Shown here piece after piece: positions 34,727 to 44,189 of a stretch of DNA of 64,000 nt. The position numbers and the translations under genes were made by a program. Under the pieces are notes generated by a model. The model ran no database searches and had not been told where the DNA came from. It saw only the letters and a program-made list of their open reading frames with translations. This DNA comes from G965267185 sp965267185 (GTDB taxonomy: Bacteria; Pseudomonadota; Alphaproteobacteria; UBA6615), in NCBI GenBank assembly GCA_965267185.1, contig OZ253937.1:1984001-2048000 (forward strand). The letters are read 5' to 3'. How positions within the stretch are numbered: the stretch's first letter is position 1; each line of letters begins with the position of its first letter.

Positions 34727-36250
34727 ATGTCGTTATTCGCGTCCTTTACGATGACCAGCATCAACGTCCTGGCGTCGGTATTCGTTTTCCTCATCGGCCT
34801 CGTCGTTCTTGCGATGGTGATAATGTTCATCATCGACGTGACGCAAACGGCCGATGCGGTGCGGCGCAACTACCCCGTTATCGGCCGGTTCCGCCATATC
34901 TTCACCACCCTCGGCGAGTATTTCCGGCAGTACTTCTTTGCCATGGATCGCGAGGAAATGCCGTTCAACCGGGCGGAGCGGGACTGGGTCTATAAATCCT
35001 CGCGCGGCGCCGACAACACGATCGCATTTGGATCGACCAAAGCTTTGACGCCCGCGGGAACGGTTATTTTCGTCAATTGCCCGTTCCCCAAGATGGACGA
35101 AGACACCGAACCGGCGCCGGCGGTCACGATCGGCCCGTTCTCGCGGCACCCCTACGAAGCCCGGTCGCTGGTCAATATCTCGGGCATGAGCTACGGCGCA
35201 CTTTCGCAACCCGCCGTCCAAGCTTTGTCGAAAGGCGCCGCCCTGGCCGGATGCTGGATGAATACGGGGGAAGGCGGACTGGCGCCGTACCATTTGGAGG
35301 GTGGGTGCGACATTGTCTTTCAAATCGGCACCGCGAAGTACGGCGTGCGCGATGAGGCCGGTAATTTAAGCGACGACAAGCTCCGCGAAGTCGCCGCCCA
35401 CGACCAAGTAAAGATGTTCGAGCTCAAACTCAGCCAAGGCGCCAAACCGGGTAAAGGCGGCATACTGCCCGCCGTAAAAGTCACCGACGAAATCGCGGCT
35501 ATTCGCGGCATTCCAGCCCATCGCGCTTCGGTGTCCCCCAACCGGCACCTCGAGGTCGATTCGGAAGCGGATCTGTTGGATTTGATTGCCCGTATCCGCG
35601 ACGTCACCGGTAAGCCCGCCGGCTTCAAGGCGGTCGTCGGCGCATATGGCTGGCTCGAAAGCCTCTGCGAAGAAATCCACGCCCGCGGAATCGCATCGGC
35701 GCCCGACTTCATCGCGGTTGATTCCGGCGATGGCGGCACCGGAGCGGCACCGATGCCGCTGATGGACAATGTCGGTTTGCCGGTTAAAGAGTCCCTGGCC
35801 GTGGTCGTCGACATCCTTATTCGATACGGGCTGCGCGACCGCATCAAAGTCATCGCATCAGGTAAGCTGATCACGCCGGCAGAGGTGGCGTGGGCCTATT
35901 GTGTCGGCGCCGATTTTGTTGTGTCGGCGCGTGGCTTCATGTTCGCCCTCGGCTGCATCCAGGCCCTGAAGTGCAACAAGAATACCTGCCCCACCGGGGT
36001 CACGACCCACGACCGCCGGCTGCAGCGCGGGCTCGATCCGGAGGTCAAATCGGTGCGGGTCAAAAACTTCGTCGAGAAGCTAACCTATGGCACCGGGATC
36101 ATCGCGCATTCCTGCGGTGTCGCGCACCCGCGCGCGCTCAAGCGCTTCCATTGCCGTATCGCTATCGGCGACGGTAAATCGGTGCCACTCGACGAACGCT
36201 ATCCTCAGCCCCATGTCCTTCCGGAATACGGTTCGCAGGATGCCGCCTAG
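34727..36250 (+). CDS. FMN-binding glutamate-synthase-like protein (GltS2 family)
   Basis: 507 residues. One membrane helix at 12-36, then the FMN/3Fe-4S TIM barrel of glutamate synthase large subunits: GMSYGALSQPAVQALSKGA, GEGGLAPYH, IGTAKYG, SGDGGTGAAP and the Cys triad C410, C416 and C421 of the 3Fe-4S centre. It lacks the glutaminase and the C-terminal beta-helix domain. Such membrane-anchored stand-alone GltB domains occur widely; their acceptor and true substrate are unknown. A TPP enzyme gene follows at 30 bp. Confidence 0.9.
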   Translation: MSLFASFTMTSINVLASVFVFLIGLVVLAMVIMFIIDVTQTADAVRRNYPVIGRFRHIFTTLGEYFRQYFFAMDREEMPFNRAERDWVYKSSRGADNTIAFGSTKALTPAGTVIFVNCPFPKMDEDTEPAPAVTIGPFSRHPYEARSLVNISGMSYGALSQPAVQALSKGAALAGCWMNTGEGGLAPYHLEGGCDIVFQIGTAKYGVRDEAGNLSDDKLREVAAHDQVKMFELKLSQGAKPGKGGILPAVKVTDEIAAIRGIPAHRASVSPNRHLEVDSEADLLDLIARIRDVTGKPAGFKAVVGAYGWLESLCEEIHARGIASAPDFIAVDSGDGGTGAAPMPLMDNVGLPVKESLAVVVDILIRYGLRDRIKVIASGKLITPAEVAWAYCVGADFVVSARGFMFALGCIQALKCNKNTCPTGVTTHDRRLQRGLDPEVKSVRVKNFVEKLTYGTGIIAHSCGVAHPRALKRFHCRIAIGDGKSVPLDERYPQPHVLPEYGSQDAA

Positions 36251-36280
36251 CATGGACATCAGATCAACGAGGAGCCTTCA

Positions 36281-37960
36281 ATGAGTAATCTCCCTGCAAC
36301 AGGCGCGGACACCGGAATGCGGGCCTCGGACCTGCTGGTCAAAGCGCTAGAGAACGAGGGCGTTGAGTATATTTTCGGCGTCCCCGGCGAAGAGAACCTC
36401 GATTTCCTCGACTCGCTCCGCACATCGAAGATAGAGCTCATTTTGACCCGCCACGAACAAGCGGCGGGCTTTATGGCCGCCACCTATGGCCGCCTGACCG
36501 GGAAGGCCGGGGTTTGCCTCTCGACCCTGGGCCCGGGTGCGACGAACTTCGTGACCGCGGCGGCTTACGCACAGCTCGGTGCCATGCCGATGATGATGAT
36601 CACCGGCCAGAAGCCGATCAAGGCTAGCAAGCAGGGCCGTTTCCAGATTGTCGACGTGGTGGCGATGATGCGGCCAATCACCAAATACGCTAAGCAGATC
36701 GTCAACGGAAACACGATCCCCGGCATTGTGCGTGAAGCGTTTCGCCTGGCCGAGCAAGAACGCCCGGGCGCCGTACATATCGAACTGCCTGAGGATATCG
36801 CGGCCGAGCGCGTCGACGACCAACCGCTTTTTAAACCGACGGCGCCGCGCCGCCCGACCTGCGACGATGACGCGATAGATCACGCCGCGGCGTTGATCCG
36901 GGCAGCGAAGCACCCGCTTCTGCTCGTCGGCGCCGGGGCCAACCGCAAACGTATCATAGACGCGCTGGAAGCTTTCGTGGGGAAAACCCGCATTCCCTAC
37001 TTCAACACGCAGATGGGCAAAGGCGTTATCGGCGGTTTCCACGACCTGTACATCGGCACGGCCGCACTATCGGCGGGCGACTACCTGCATTGCGCCATCG
37101 ACCGGGCCGATCTGATTATCAATGCGGGCCATGACGTCGTCGAAAAACCGCCCTTCTTCATGGAGCACGGCGGTAAACAAGTCGTCCATATCAACTTCAG
37201 CCCTGCCGAAGTCGACGAGGTCTATTTCCCCCAACTCGAACTGATCGGCGATATCGCCTCGAGTTTCGAGCGCCTCGCCGAACGGCTCGAACCCGAGCCG
37301 GGACACGATTTCGACTATTTCATGCGCGTACGCGAAGAGGTGCTAAAGCATATCACCGAACGAACCGACGATCCCGCCTTTCCAATGCTGCCGCAACGCA
37401 TCGTCGCCGACGTGCGCGCGGTCATGCCGCCGGATGGAATTATCGCGCTCGACAACGGCACCTACAAAATATGGTTCGCGCGCAACTACCTCACGCGGCA
37501 ATCGAACACGGTGCTGCTCGACAACGCGCTCGCCACGATGGGCGCCGGCCTGCCCTCGGCGATGATGACGGCAATGCTGTACCCGGACCGCAGGATCATG
37601 GCGATCTGCGGCGACGGCGGCTTCATGATGAACAGCCAGGAGTTGGAAACGGCGGTGCGCCTCGGCCTCAACCTTGTCGTGCTTGTTCTACGCGACGATT
37701 CCTACGGCATGATCCGCTGGAAACAAGCCGACGCGGACCTCCCCGACTGGGGGCTCGAGTTCGACAATCCCGATTTCGTGCAATATGCCAACAGTTACGG
37801 CGCTACCGGCCACCGCGTCGACGCTACCGAAGACTTCGTTCCAATCCTGGAAGGTTGCTTCCGAGAGGGTGGGGTCCACCTTGTCGACGCGCCGATCGAC
37901 TACAGCGAAAACCAGCGCGTTCTCATCGACGAGCTGGAACAGCGTGTCTGCCTTATTTGA
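36281..37960 (+). CDS. Acetolactate-synthase-like ThDP-dependent enzyme
   Basis: 559 residues. Catalytic Glu59 in TRHEQAAGF, GPGATNF (84-90), and the ThDP/Mg motif GDGGFMMN (444-451). Three domains (PYR, FAD/central, PP) in the normal order and length. Many such proteins are annotated acetolactate synthase, but the substrate could be pyruvate, oxalyl-CoA, benzoylformate or other 2-oxo acids. A strong GGAG site is 9 bp upstream. It is coupled to the GltB-like gene. Confidence 0.9.
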   Translation: MSNLPATGADTGMRASDLLVKALENEGVEYIFGVPGEENLDFLDSLRTSKIELILTRHEQAAGFMAATYGRLTGKAGVCLSTLGPGATNFVTAAAYAQLGAMPMMMITGQKPIKASKQGRFQIVDVVAMMRPITKYAKQIVNGNTIPGIVREAFRLAEQERPGAVHIELPEDIAAERVDDQPLFKPTAPRRPTCDDDAIDHAAALIRAAKHPLLLVGAGANRKRIIDALEAFVGKTRIPYFNTQMGKGVIGGFHDLYIGTAALSAGDYLHCAIDRADLIINAGHDVVEKPPFFMEHGGKQVVHINFSPAEVDEVYFPQLELIGDIASSFERLAERLEPEPGHDFDYFMRVREEVLKHITERTDDPAFPMLPQRIVADVRAVMPPDGIIALDNGTYKIWFARNYLTRQSNTVLLDNALATMGAGLPSAMMTAMLYPDRRIMAICGDGGFMMNSQELETAVRLGLNLVVLVLRDDSYGMIRWKQADADLPDWGLEFDNPDFVQYANSYGATGHRVDATEDFVPILEGCFREGGVHLVDAPIDYSENQRVLIDELEQRVCLI

Positions 37961-37975
37961 CAGTATATTTCGGGG

Positions 37976-38647
37976 CTAGCTGGCGGGTACACCCAATACC
38001 GCCGCGATCCGCCGCTCGAGTTCTCCGGTCGGGCGGCAATAGTTGGTCACCATTTTCATCTTGGCGCCCTCACGAATCTGCTCGGTCACGCGCGCCTGGC
38101 CGCCGCTGCCGAAGTCCAGACTCTCATCGAGGCTGCGCAGCGGGATGTTGTTCCCGAACTCACGTGTTTTGACCTTCATCGCGTAGTGCGCATCGATGTT
38201 GACCAAGGTTCCCCGGCGTACCGGCTTAAGCTTGATCGTCGCCAAAGCATTCAGTGTGGTTCGCCGCTCCACATCGACGAGTTCGTCGGCTGTTTCATCG
38301 GGGACGAGATACCGCACGGAGTTCGCGGCGAGAAATTTGTAGGTGCGGTTGCCGAAGGCTTCGTGTTTGGAATTTACCGTGACGGTCCCGCAATCCACCC
38401 AGGTCGAAGGGATTGCGGATTGCAATAGCACGCGGATGGTCGAGTTTTCCCAGATCGTCGCGTTGATCGTGAAATCGCCCTCATCGAGCTCTCTGACCAA
38501 CAGATCCCAGGTGGTTTTGAAATCGGTGGGAACTACAGTTTCAACTGCCGCCGTATGCTTGGCAGCCTGAGTCTCGGGAACGGTGCCAGTCGCGGTTAAC
38601 CCCAGTGCCCCGATTCCCACGGCGGCAAAAAACGCTTTGGCGTTCAT
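37976..38647 (-). CDS. Exported hypothetical protein
   Basis: 223 residues. Signal peptide about 1-28 (ending VPETQAA). The mature region has beta-rich segments such as FTINATIWENSTIRVLLQSA and a Cys-containing SIPSTWVDCGTVTV; the C-terminal MKMVTNYCRPTGELERRIAAV looks helical. I do not recognise the family. Probably periplasmic. It faces the ThDP gene with a 15-bp gap. Confidence 0.65.
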   Translation of the reverse strand: MNAKAFFAAVGIGALGLTATGTVPETQAAKHTAAVETVVPTDFKTTWDLLVRELDEGDFTINATIWENSTIRVLLQSAIPSTWVDCGTVTVNSKHEAFGNRTYKFLAANSVRYLVPDETADELVDVERRTTLNALATIKLKPVRRGTLVNIDAHYAMKVKTREFGNNIPLRSLDESLDFGSGGQARVTEQIREGAKMKMVTNYCRPTGELERRIAAVLGVPAS

Positions 38648-38773
38648 GATGTCTGCTGAACCTTTCCAACAAGCTTCGATAGAATTCGAAGCACTCCCCT
38701 ACGATTGATTTATGGCAGATTCGTGTCATTCCGGCGAAGGGCTCGGTGGGGATAAGTTCCAACGGATAGCGCT

Positions 38774-39856
38774 CTAAACAGCGAAACGGGTCAACGCCGC
38801 TTCCGACAGCGTTAACCCAAGGCCAGGCCCATTAGGCATAATCACCTGACCGTCCTCCACGGGCAGCGGATTTTCGAACAGTTCCTCCCACCACTCCATG
38901 TGCTCGAGCATCAGCGCGTGCGGCTGGGCGGCCAACACGTGCGCCGAAGCCTCGGTGAACAAGTGGGAGGAAACCGGCTGGTTGTAGGCCGCACAGAGAC
39001 TGGCGGTGTTGAGATATTCGGTGATCCCGCCCATGCGCTGTAAGTCGGGCATCAGCACATCGGCGGCGCGTGCGTCCAAATGCTGTTTCATGGAAGCCGA
39101 TCCATAGGAGGTCTCCCCCGTGGCCACCCGCATATCGAGCGCCGCGGCAACGCGGGCGCATCCTTCCAAATCGGAATAGAACACGGGCTCTTCGAGCCAG
39201 AAGATATCGAGCGGCTCGAGCAAACGCCCGGCGCGGATCGCAACCGATTCCGGCCAGGCTTGATTGACGTCGACCAGCAAGGCGATATCGGGGCCGACGG
39301 CATCGCGCACGCGGCGAACCCGGTCGATATCGGTTGTGAAATCGGCCCGGCCGATCCGCATTTTCATCGCCCGGTGTCCTTCGGCCAAAAACGCGTCTGC
39401 CTCGGCGATAAGTTCGTCGACCGTGTAGTTCAGCCACAGACCGGAGGACGCATAGGTGGTCACGCGCTCGCTATCGCCGCCGAGATAGCGGTAGAGCGGA
39501 AGTTCGGCGGCTTGCGCGGCGAGGTCCCAACAGGCGGTGTCGAGCGCCGATAGCGCCATCATCGCGGCGCCGGCATGGCCGAAAAAGTTCAAATCGCGCC
39601 ACGCGGCGGCAAAGTTCGCCCGAACCGCCCGCGGATCGCGATTTTCGTAAACCGATGCAAGATCTTCGACCAATGCCACGAGCGCTGCCGCCTTCGACGC
39701 CTCGAAGGCGAAACACCAGCCAATGCCCGTCGGTCCTGCGTCTGTCCGCAACCGTACCAAAACCGTATGCGCATGGGTGAAGTCGTGTACCGATGTGCGG
39801 ATCGGTTTGCGCAGTGGGATTGCGAGACGCTGGATATCGACGGCGCTGATCTTCAT
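38774..39856 (-). CDS. Enolase-superfamily enzyme (mandelate racemase / muconate lactonizing-like)
   Basis: 360 residues. Metal ligands D196 (VDVNQAW), E222 (LEEPV) and E248 (GETSYG), and H298 (SSHLF) pairing with D271, are as in the mandelate racemase subgroup. The usual Lys-x-Lys base motif reads K165-M-R167. An Arg in the second position is seen in some acid-sugar dehydratase groups, so a sugar acid substrate is plausible. ATG 39856 is chosen for its position before MKISAVDIQR; open frame continues upstream. It is divergent from the PanE-like gene. Confidence 0.88.
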   Translation of the reverse strand: MKISAVDIQRLAIPLRKPIRTSVHDFTHAHTVLVRLRTDAGPTGIGWCFAFEASKAAALVALVEDLASVYENRDPRAVRANFAAAWRDLNFFGHAGAAMMALSALDTACWDLAAQAAELPLYRYLGGDSERVTTYASSGLWLNYTVDELIAEADAFLAEGHRAMKMRIGRADFTTDIDRVRRVRDAVGPDIALLVDVNQAWPESVAIRAGRLLEPLDIFWLEEPVFYSDLEGCARVAAALDMRVATGETSYGSASMKQHLDARAADVLMPDLQRMGGITEYLNTASLCAAYNQPVSSHLFTEASAHVLAAQPHALMLEHMEWWEELFENPLPVEDGQVIMPNGPGLGLTLSEAALTRFAV

Positions 39857-39993
39857 GGTTTGAACCTCACATAGGAGGCTTGCCACGCGCGCATGCTCGC
39901 ACCCCTGACGCCAGCCTCGTGGCGCGCTAAGTTACAGTTCTTTCGCAAACGAGTGTAGGCGCGCGAGGATAAGCGCGGCTAAGGATCAGAACC

Positions 39994-40929
39994 ATGAAAA
40001 TTCTCGTACTCGGCGCCGGCGCGATCGGCGGCTATCTCGGCGGCCGCCTCACCGAAGCCGGTGCGGATGTGACGTTTCTATTGCGCGAAGCCCGGCGCGC
40101 CCAGTTGGACCGTGATGGGCTCCATTTACGCTCGGTGTTTGGCGACTTGGACTGCCCGGTAAAGACCGTGAGCGCCGGCGAGCTTACTCCCGACCACGAC
40201 TTGGTGCTCCTAACCTGCAAAGCCTACGATCTCGACAGCGCGGTTGAAGCGATCTCCCCGGGTTTGGCATCGGACGGCATGGTGTTGCCGATCCTCAACG
40301 GCCTTGGCCACATCGCCATCCTTAGTGAAACGGTAGGGGCGGAGCGCGTCCTCGGTGGGACGATCAAGCTTTCGGCATCGCGCCTACCCGATGGCACGAT
40401 CAAGCATATGAACGACTGGCATTGGCTGCGGTTTGGCGAGCAGGAGGGCGGCATCAGCGAACGGGTCAGCGCGGTCAAAGCCGCATTCGACGGCGCCATC
40501 GGCCTAGAGGCCATCGCGATGGACAACATCATGCAGGAGATGTGGGAGAAGTTCGTCCATCTGGCGACCGCGGCTGCCATGACCTGCCTGATGCGCGCGA
40601 ATGTCGGCCAGATCGTATCGAACAATGAGGGCGCGGCGCTGTTTCAGCAAATGCTCGAAACCTCGGCAGAAGTGGCACGGGCGAGCGGTTATCCGCCCAG
40701 CGACGAGTTCATGGACACCTACCGGATCTTGTTCGCGGATCGCGAAACGGCGTACGCAACGTCGATGCTGCGTGACATCGAAGCAGGCAACCGTACCGAA
40801 GGCGAGCAAATCATCGGCCTGATGTTGCAACGCGCGCGCGATCTGGGAGTCGACAGCGCTTTACTGACCGCCGCCTATGCCCATGTAAAAGCCTATGAAG
40901 CCCGCCAAGCGGGCGGCGGCGGCATTTGA
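39994..40929 (+). CDS. 2-Dehydropantoate 2-reductase-like protein
   Basis: 311 residues. NADP-binding GAGAIGGYLGG (8-18) and TCKAYD, then the helical domain with MWEKFVHLATAAAMTC, where Lys is the expected catalytic residue, and SMLRDIEAGNRTEGEQIIG. These are ApbA/PanE-family signatures. A second member at 45224 is similar in length and order. Two copies without pantothenate genes suggest a role on other 2-keto acids. Its partner at 16 bp downstream is a methyltransferase gene. Confidence 0.88.
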   Translation: MKILVLGAGAIGGYLGGRLTEAGADVTFLLREARRAQLDRDGLHLRSVFGDLDCPVKTVSAGELTPDHDLVLLTCKAYDLDSAVEAISPGLASDGMVLPILNGLGHIAILSETVGAERVLGGTIKLSASRLPDGTIKHMNDWHWLRFGEQEGGISERVSAVKAAFDGAIGLEAIAMDNIMQEMWEKFVHLATAAAMTCLMRANVGQIVSNNEGAALFQQMLETSAEVARASGYPPSDEFMDTYRILFADRETAYATSMLRDIEAGNRTEGEQIIGLMLQRARDLGVDSALLTAAYAHVKAYEARQAGGGGI

Positions 40930-40945
40930 ACGGGAGCGTTCGAGA

Positions 40946-41764
40946 ATGACCGGCAGTTTTGACAGGGTATCGGCGCACTACGGCGAAACGGGTATCGGCG
41001 AGCGCATTCTTGCAGCGCTGCAAGAAGAGGGCATCGATATCGGGGCCCTTACACCGGAGCTGTTGGCGCCGGTCGATCAATTTCACACTCGCGGTATTAT
41101 CGCTACAAGAGAGCATGCCGAACTCGCCGCGCCCCGCGAGGACATGCATGTGCTCGATGTCGGCTGCGGCGTCGGCGGCCCGGCCCGCTATCTGGCCGCG
41201 ACCTATGGTTGCCGGGTGACCGGTATCGATCTCACCGAAGAGTTTGTTGAAGTCGCTAAAATGCTGACGGCGCGCTGCCGTCTCGATCATTTCGTCGATT
41301 TCCAACAGGGTAATGCGCTCGACCTGCCGTTCGAGGACACCAGCTTCGACATGGTATGGTGCCAAAACATCACCATGAACATCGAAGACAAGGCGGGTTT
41401 CTATCGCGAGGTCGCCCGCGTCCTAAAGCCAGGCGGGCGATTTACGTCGACGGAGATGGCGGCGGGTGCCGCCGGACCGCCCCATTTTCCTCTACCCTGG
41501 GCGCGGGTGCCGGAAATCAGTTTTCTCGTTCCCCAGGACGAAATGCGCACCGCGCTCGAGGCCGCCGGGTTGCGCATCTTGGAATGGCGCGACGCCAGCG
41601 CAGATGTTGTCGCCGCAGCCCAGTCGCAGGCGGAGCAAAAGCGCCACAGCAAGCTTGGAGTCGGCCTGATCGCCGGCGCGGATTTTGGCGAGCGCGCCGC
41701 CAACTCAGCACGCAGCCTCGCCGAAGGCCGGCTCGCAAACGTCATGACATTGGCGGAAAAATAG
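40946..41764 (+). CDS. SAM-dependent methyltransferase (SDMT-like)
   Basis: 272 residues. Motif I VLDVGCGVGGPARYLA (69-84), VTGIDLTEEF and LPFEDTSFDMVWCQN with motif IV. The pattern matches glycine/sarcosine/dimethylglycine and coclaurine-type methyltransferases, but the substrate is not given by sequence. It ends with a hairpin shared with the facing GMC gene. ATG 40946 follows CGGGAG. Confidence 0.88.
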   Translation: MTGSFDRVSAHYGETGIGERILAALQEEGIDIGALTPELLAPVDQFHTRGIIATREHAELAAPREDMHVLDVGCGVGGPARYLAATYGCRVTGIDLTEEFVEVAKMLTARCRLDHFVDFQQGNALDLPFEDTSFDMVWCQNITMNIEDKAGFYREVARVLKPGGRFTSTEMAAGAAGPPHFPLPWARVPEISFLVPQDEMRTALEAAGLRILEWRDASADVVAAAQSQAEQKRHSKLGVGLIAGADFGERAANSARSLAEGRLANVMTLAEK

Positions 41765-41786
41765 CGGCAGCTACGCGATTTCCGCC
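41752..41786. terminator. Hairpin holding two facing stop codons
   Basis: GGCGGAAA (41752-41759) pairs with TTTCCGCC (41779-41786). The loop contains the methyltransferase TAG (41762-41764), an inner TAGC/GCTA stem, and the CTA that encodes the GMC stop (41771-41773). Likely bidirectional terminator. Confidence 0.55.
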
Positions 41787-43408
41787 GGAGGTAAGGGGTC
41801 GCGTCCGAGAATCATATCGGAAGCTTTTTCAGCGATCATTATCGTCGGTGCATTGGTATTGCCGCCGACCAAGGTCGGCATCACAGAGGCATCAACCACC
41901 CGCAGGCTTTCAATACCACGCACTTTCAACCGTTCGTCAACCACAGCCTGATCGTCGGCCCCCATACGGCAGCTACCCACCGGGTGATAAACCGTGCTGG
42001 CGGCGCTCCGCACGAAGGCGTCCAACTGAGTGTCGCTTTCGACTTCGGGTCCCGGCCAAACCTCACCCTCGCTGTAGCGCGCCAGTGCCGGCCGGGTCAG
42101 AACGCGGCGCATCGCCTTAAAGGCTTCGCGCAGGGTCGTGCGGTCGCGCTCGGTCGACAGATAGTTAGGCTGGATGGCCGGCGCATCTGCTGGGTTAGAC
42201 GACCGAAGAGTTATCTCGCCGCGGCTCTCAGGCCGCAATAAGCAAGCGTGGCACATAAAAGCGTCGGGTCTTGTGTGGTCGGTCGACGGCGCCGAGAAAG
42301 GCTGGCGGATCATCGACATCAAGTTGCCTGCACTGAAATGAAACTGCACATCGGGGATGTCGAGTTCTGGCGCAGTACGGATGAAAGCGCCCCCCTCGAG
42401 CGGAAATCCCGCCGCCGGGCCGGACCGGAGTAACGCCGCGCGGGCCACCGCGAACGCACCACGTTCGGCCCGAGTTAGATCGTCGGTCAGTGTTTTTATC
42501 GTCGCAGCGTGGACGGTATGGATATTCGAATGGTCCTGCAGGTTGCGTCCAACCTCGGGCAGGTCGGCGCGCGGCGCTATGCCGTGGTTTCTAAGATGAG
42601 CGCCATTGCCGATGCCCGACAACATCAGAATTTGCGGCGAGTTGACGGCGCCGGCCGCAAGCAGCACCTCACGTTCGGCGTTGGCGACGACCTCTTTACC
42701 GTCCCGGCGATAGACGACGCCGGTCGCGCGGCCCTCAGCGATGGCAATGCGTTGGGTCAGCGCTTCTGTTTCGACCGTTAGATTGGGCCGCGATAGCGCC
42801 GGGCGCAGATACGCCGCCGCTGTGCTCCAGCGCCGCGCGTTGCGAATGGTGAACTGATATCGGCCAAAACCTTCCTGGCTGGCGCCGTTGAAATCCGAGT
42901 TAACCGGATAGCCGGCCTCCCGTCCCGCTTCGACAAAGGCATCGAACAGCGGGTTGTCGTGGTGGGCTTCGGTTACATTGAGCGGACCGTCGGCGCCGTG
43001 GAACGTATCGGCACCGCGCTCATTGCCCTCCGCCCGTTTGAAGTAGGGCAACACATCGGCATAAGACCAACCGGCCAAGCCCATTTGGCGCCACAAATCG
43101 TAGTCGCGCGCATGACCGCGAATATAGATCATGCCGTTGAGCGACGAGGTTCCACCCAAAGTCTTGCCACGCGGCCACATGATGCGGCGGTCGTCGAGGT
43201 GGGCTTGGGGCTCGGTTTCGTAGGCCCAGTTGTAGCGCGAGTTGCGGATCATCCGCGCCAACCCCACAGGGATGTGGATAAACGGATGGCGATCGCGGGG
43301 ACCGGCCTCGAGCAGCAGTACACGCAAATCCGGGTCAGCGCTCAAACGATTGGCCAGCACGCAGCCGGCGCTGCCCGCACCAATAATGATATAATCGAAT
43401 TCGGACAT
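41771..43408 (-). CDS. GMC-family FAD oxidoreductase (choline dehydrogenase-like)
   Basis: 545 residues. FAD motif GAGSAGCVLANRLS (9-22), GMC signature 1 GKTLGGTSSLNGMIYIRG and signature 2 GAVNSPQILMLSGIG, and catalytic His in TVYHPVGSCRMG. Full length for the family. Members oxidise choline, alcohols or glucose-type substrates using FAD; choline dehydrogenase is only the common label. No betaine genes lie nearby. It is followed downstream by nothing co-directional; upstream is an exported protein gene at 28 bp. Confidence 0.92.
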   Translation of the reverse strand: MSEFDYIIIGAGSAGCVLANRLSADPDLRVLLLEAGPRDRHPFIHIPVGLARMIRNSRYNWAYETEPQAHLDDRRIMWPRGKTLGGTSSLNGMIYIRGHARDYDLWRQMGLAGWSYADVLPYFKRAEGNERGADTFHGADGPLNVTEAHHDNPLFDAFVEAGREAGYPVNSDFNGASQEGFGRYQFTIRNARRWSTAAAYLRPALSRPNLTVETEALTQRIAIAEGRATGVVYRRDGKEVVANAEREVLLAAGAVNSPQILMLSGIGNGAHLRNHGIAPRADLPEVGRNLQDHSNIHTVHAATIKTLTDDLTRAERGAFAVARAALLRSGPAAGFPLEGGAFIRTAPELDIPDVQFHFSAGNLMSMIRQPFSAPSTDHTRPDAFMCHACLLRPESRGEITLRSSNPADAPAIQPNYLSTERDRTTLREAFKAMRRVLTRPALARYSEGEVWPGPEVESDTQLDAFVRSAASTVYHPVGSCRMGADDQAVVDERLKVRGIESLRVVDASVMPTLVGGNTNAPTIMIAEKASDMILGRDPLPPAEIA

Positions 43409-43436
43409 TTGCGGCTCCGACGAGAGCGGTGCGGCC

Positions 43437-43973
43437 TTATTGGCGGGTCAGATGAGCCAACACGGTGCGCACGATGCTGCCATCGAGCGATCGGGTAAAA
43501 CGAAGCTGCATCTCGTCGTCCGACAACAATGTCCGGACGAACTTCTGATATTCGAGCACGCCCCGGTCCGAAATCGTGACGCTGTGAACCTCCAGCACAT
43601 GATCGGCCAACCGCGCCCAGATATAGGGTGCGCCGGAGACCGGCTCCTTCGCGCCGACCATGCGGTAAATACCGGGCTTGCCGCTTTCCGCAAACGAGAC
43701 GTTGACGCTGGAAAGCTTCACCTTGTCCGATTGCTTCCCACTCGACGGCCGTAGCGTGCTCCAGATGAGATCGAATCCCTCCCCTCTCGCCTCGATAATG
43801 ACACTGAGATTGCGGTCGACCAGGCCGATATTTTCGGCAGGCGCCCCGTTTTCCGTGATGCCGGTGCCCACCCATTGGCCGATGAAGGGGTCGATCGAGT
43901 CGGCGCGCGCCGGCGATGCAAAAGCTAAGAAAATCGCGGTAGCGATGAGGACGGGGGCAAAAACATTTTTCAC
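43437..43973 (-). CDS. Exported beta-rich hypothetical protein
   Basis: 178 residues from GTG 43973 with AGGGAG upstream. Signal peptide 1-24 ending SPARADS. The mature part begins FIGQWVGTGITENG, reminiscent of lipocalin-like or THAP4-like beta barrels, and has strands ending RSLDGSIVRTVLAHL. Function unknown. It lies 28 bp upstream of the GMC gene on the same strand and is likely co-transcribed. Confidence 0.65.
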   Translation of the reverse strand: MKNVFAPVLIATAIFLAFASPARADSIDPFIGQWVGTGITENGAPAENIGLVDRNLSVIIEARGEGFDLIWSTLRPSSGKQSDKVKLSSVNVSFAESGKPGIYRMVGAKEPVSGAPYIWARLADHVLEVHSVTISDRGVLEYQKFVRTLLSDDEMQLRFTRSLDGSIVRTVLAHLTRQ

Positions 43974-44189
43974 CGGAATGTCTCCCTATTTGCGACTGAC
44001 CACTCCCCGCCAGATCATACTCGGCAGCATAGGCCGAGTGCAGACCGCTCTCAAGCGGCCACCATTTGCTGGACAAAAATTTAGACGCTTCTGGTTACGC
44101 CCAAATATCCGGTAGAACTTTATTATTCCCCAATAGCTTTAAGAGCGGCGCTACACCCGCCCGTCCCGCAACCCCGAGGTAGAAAAATC

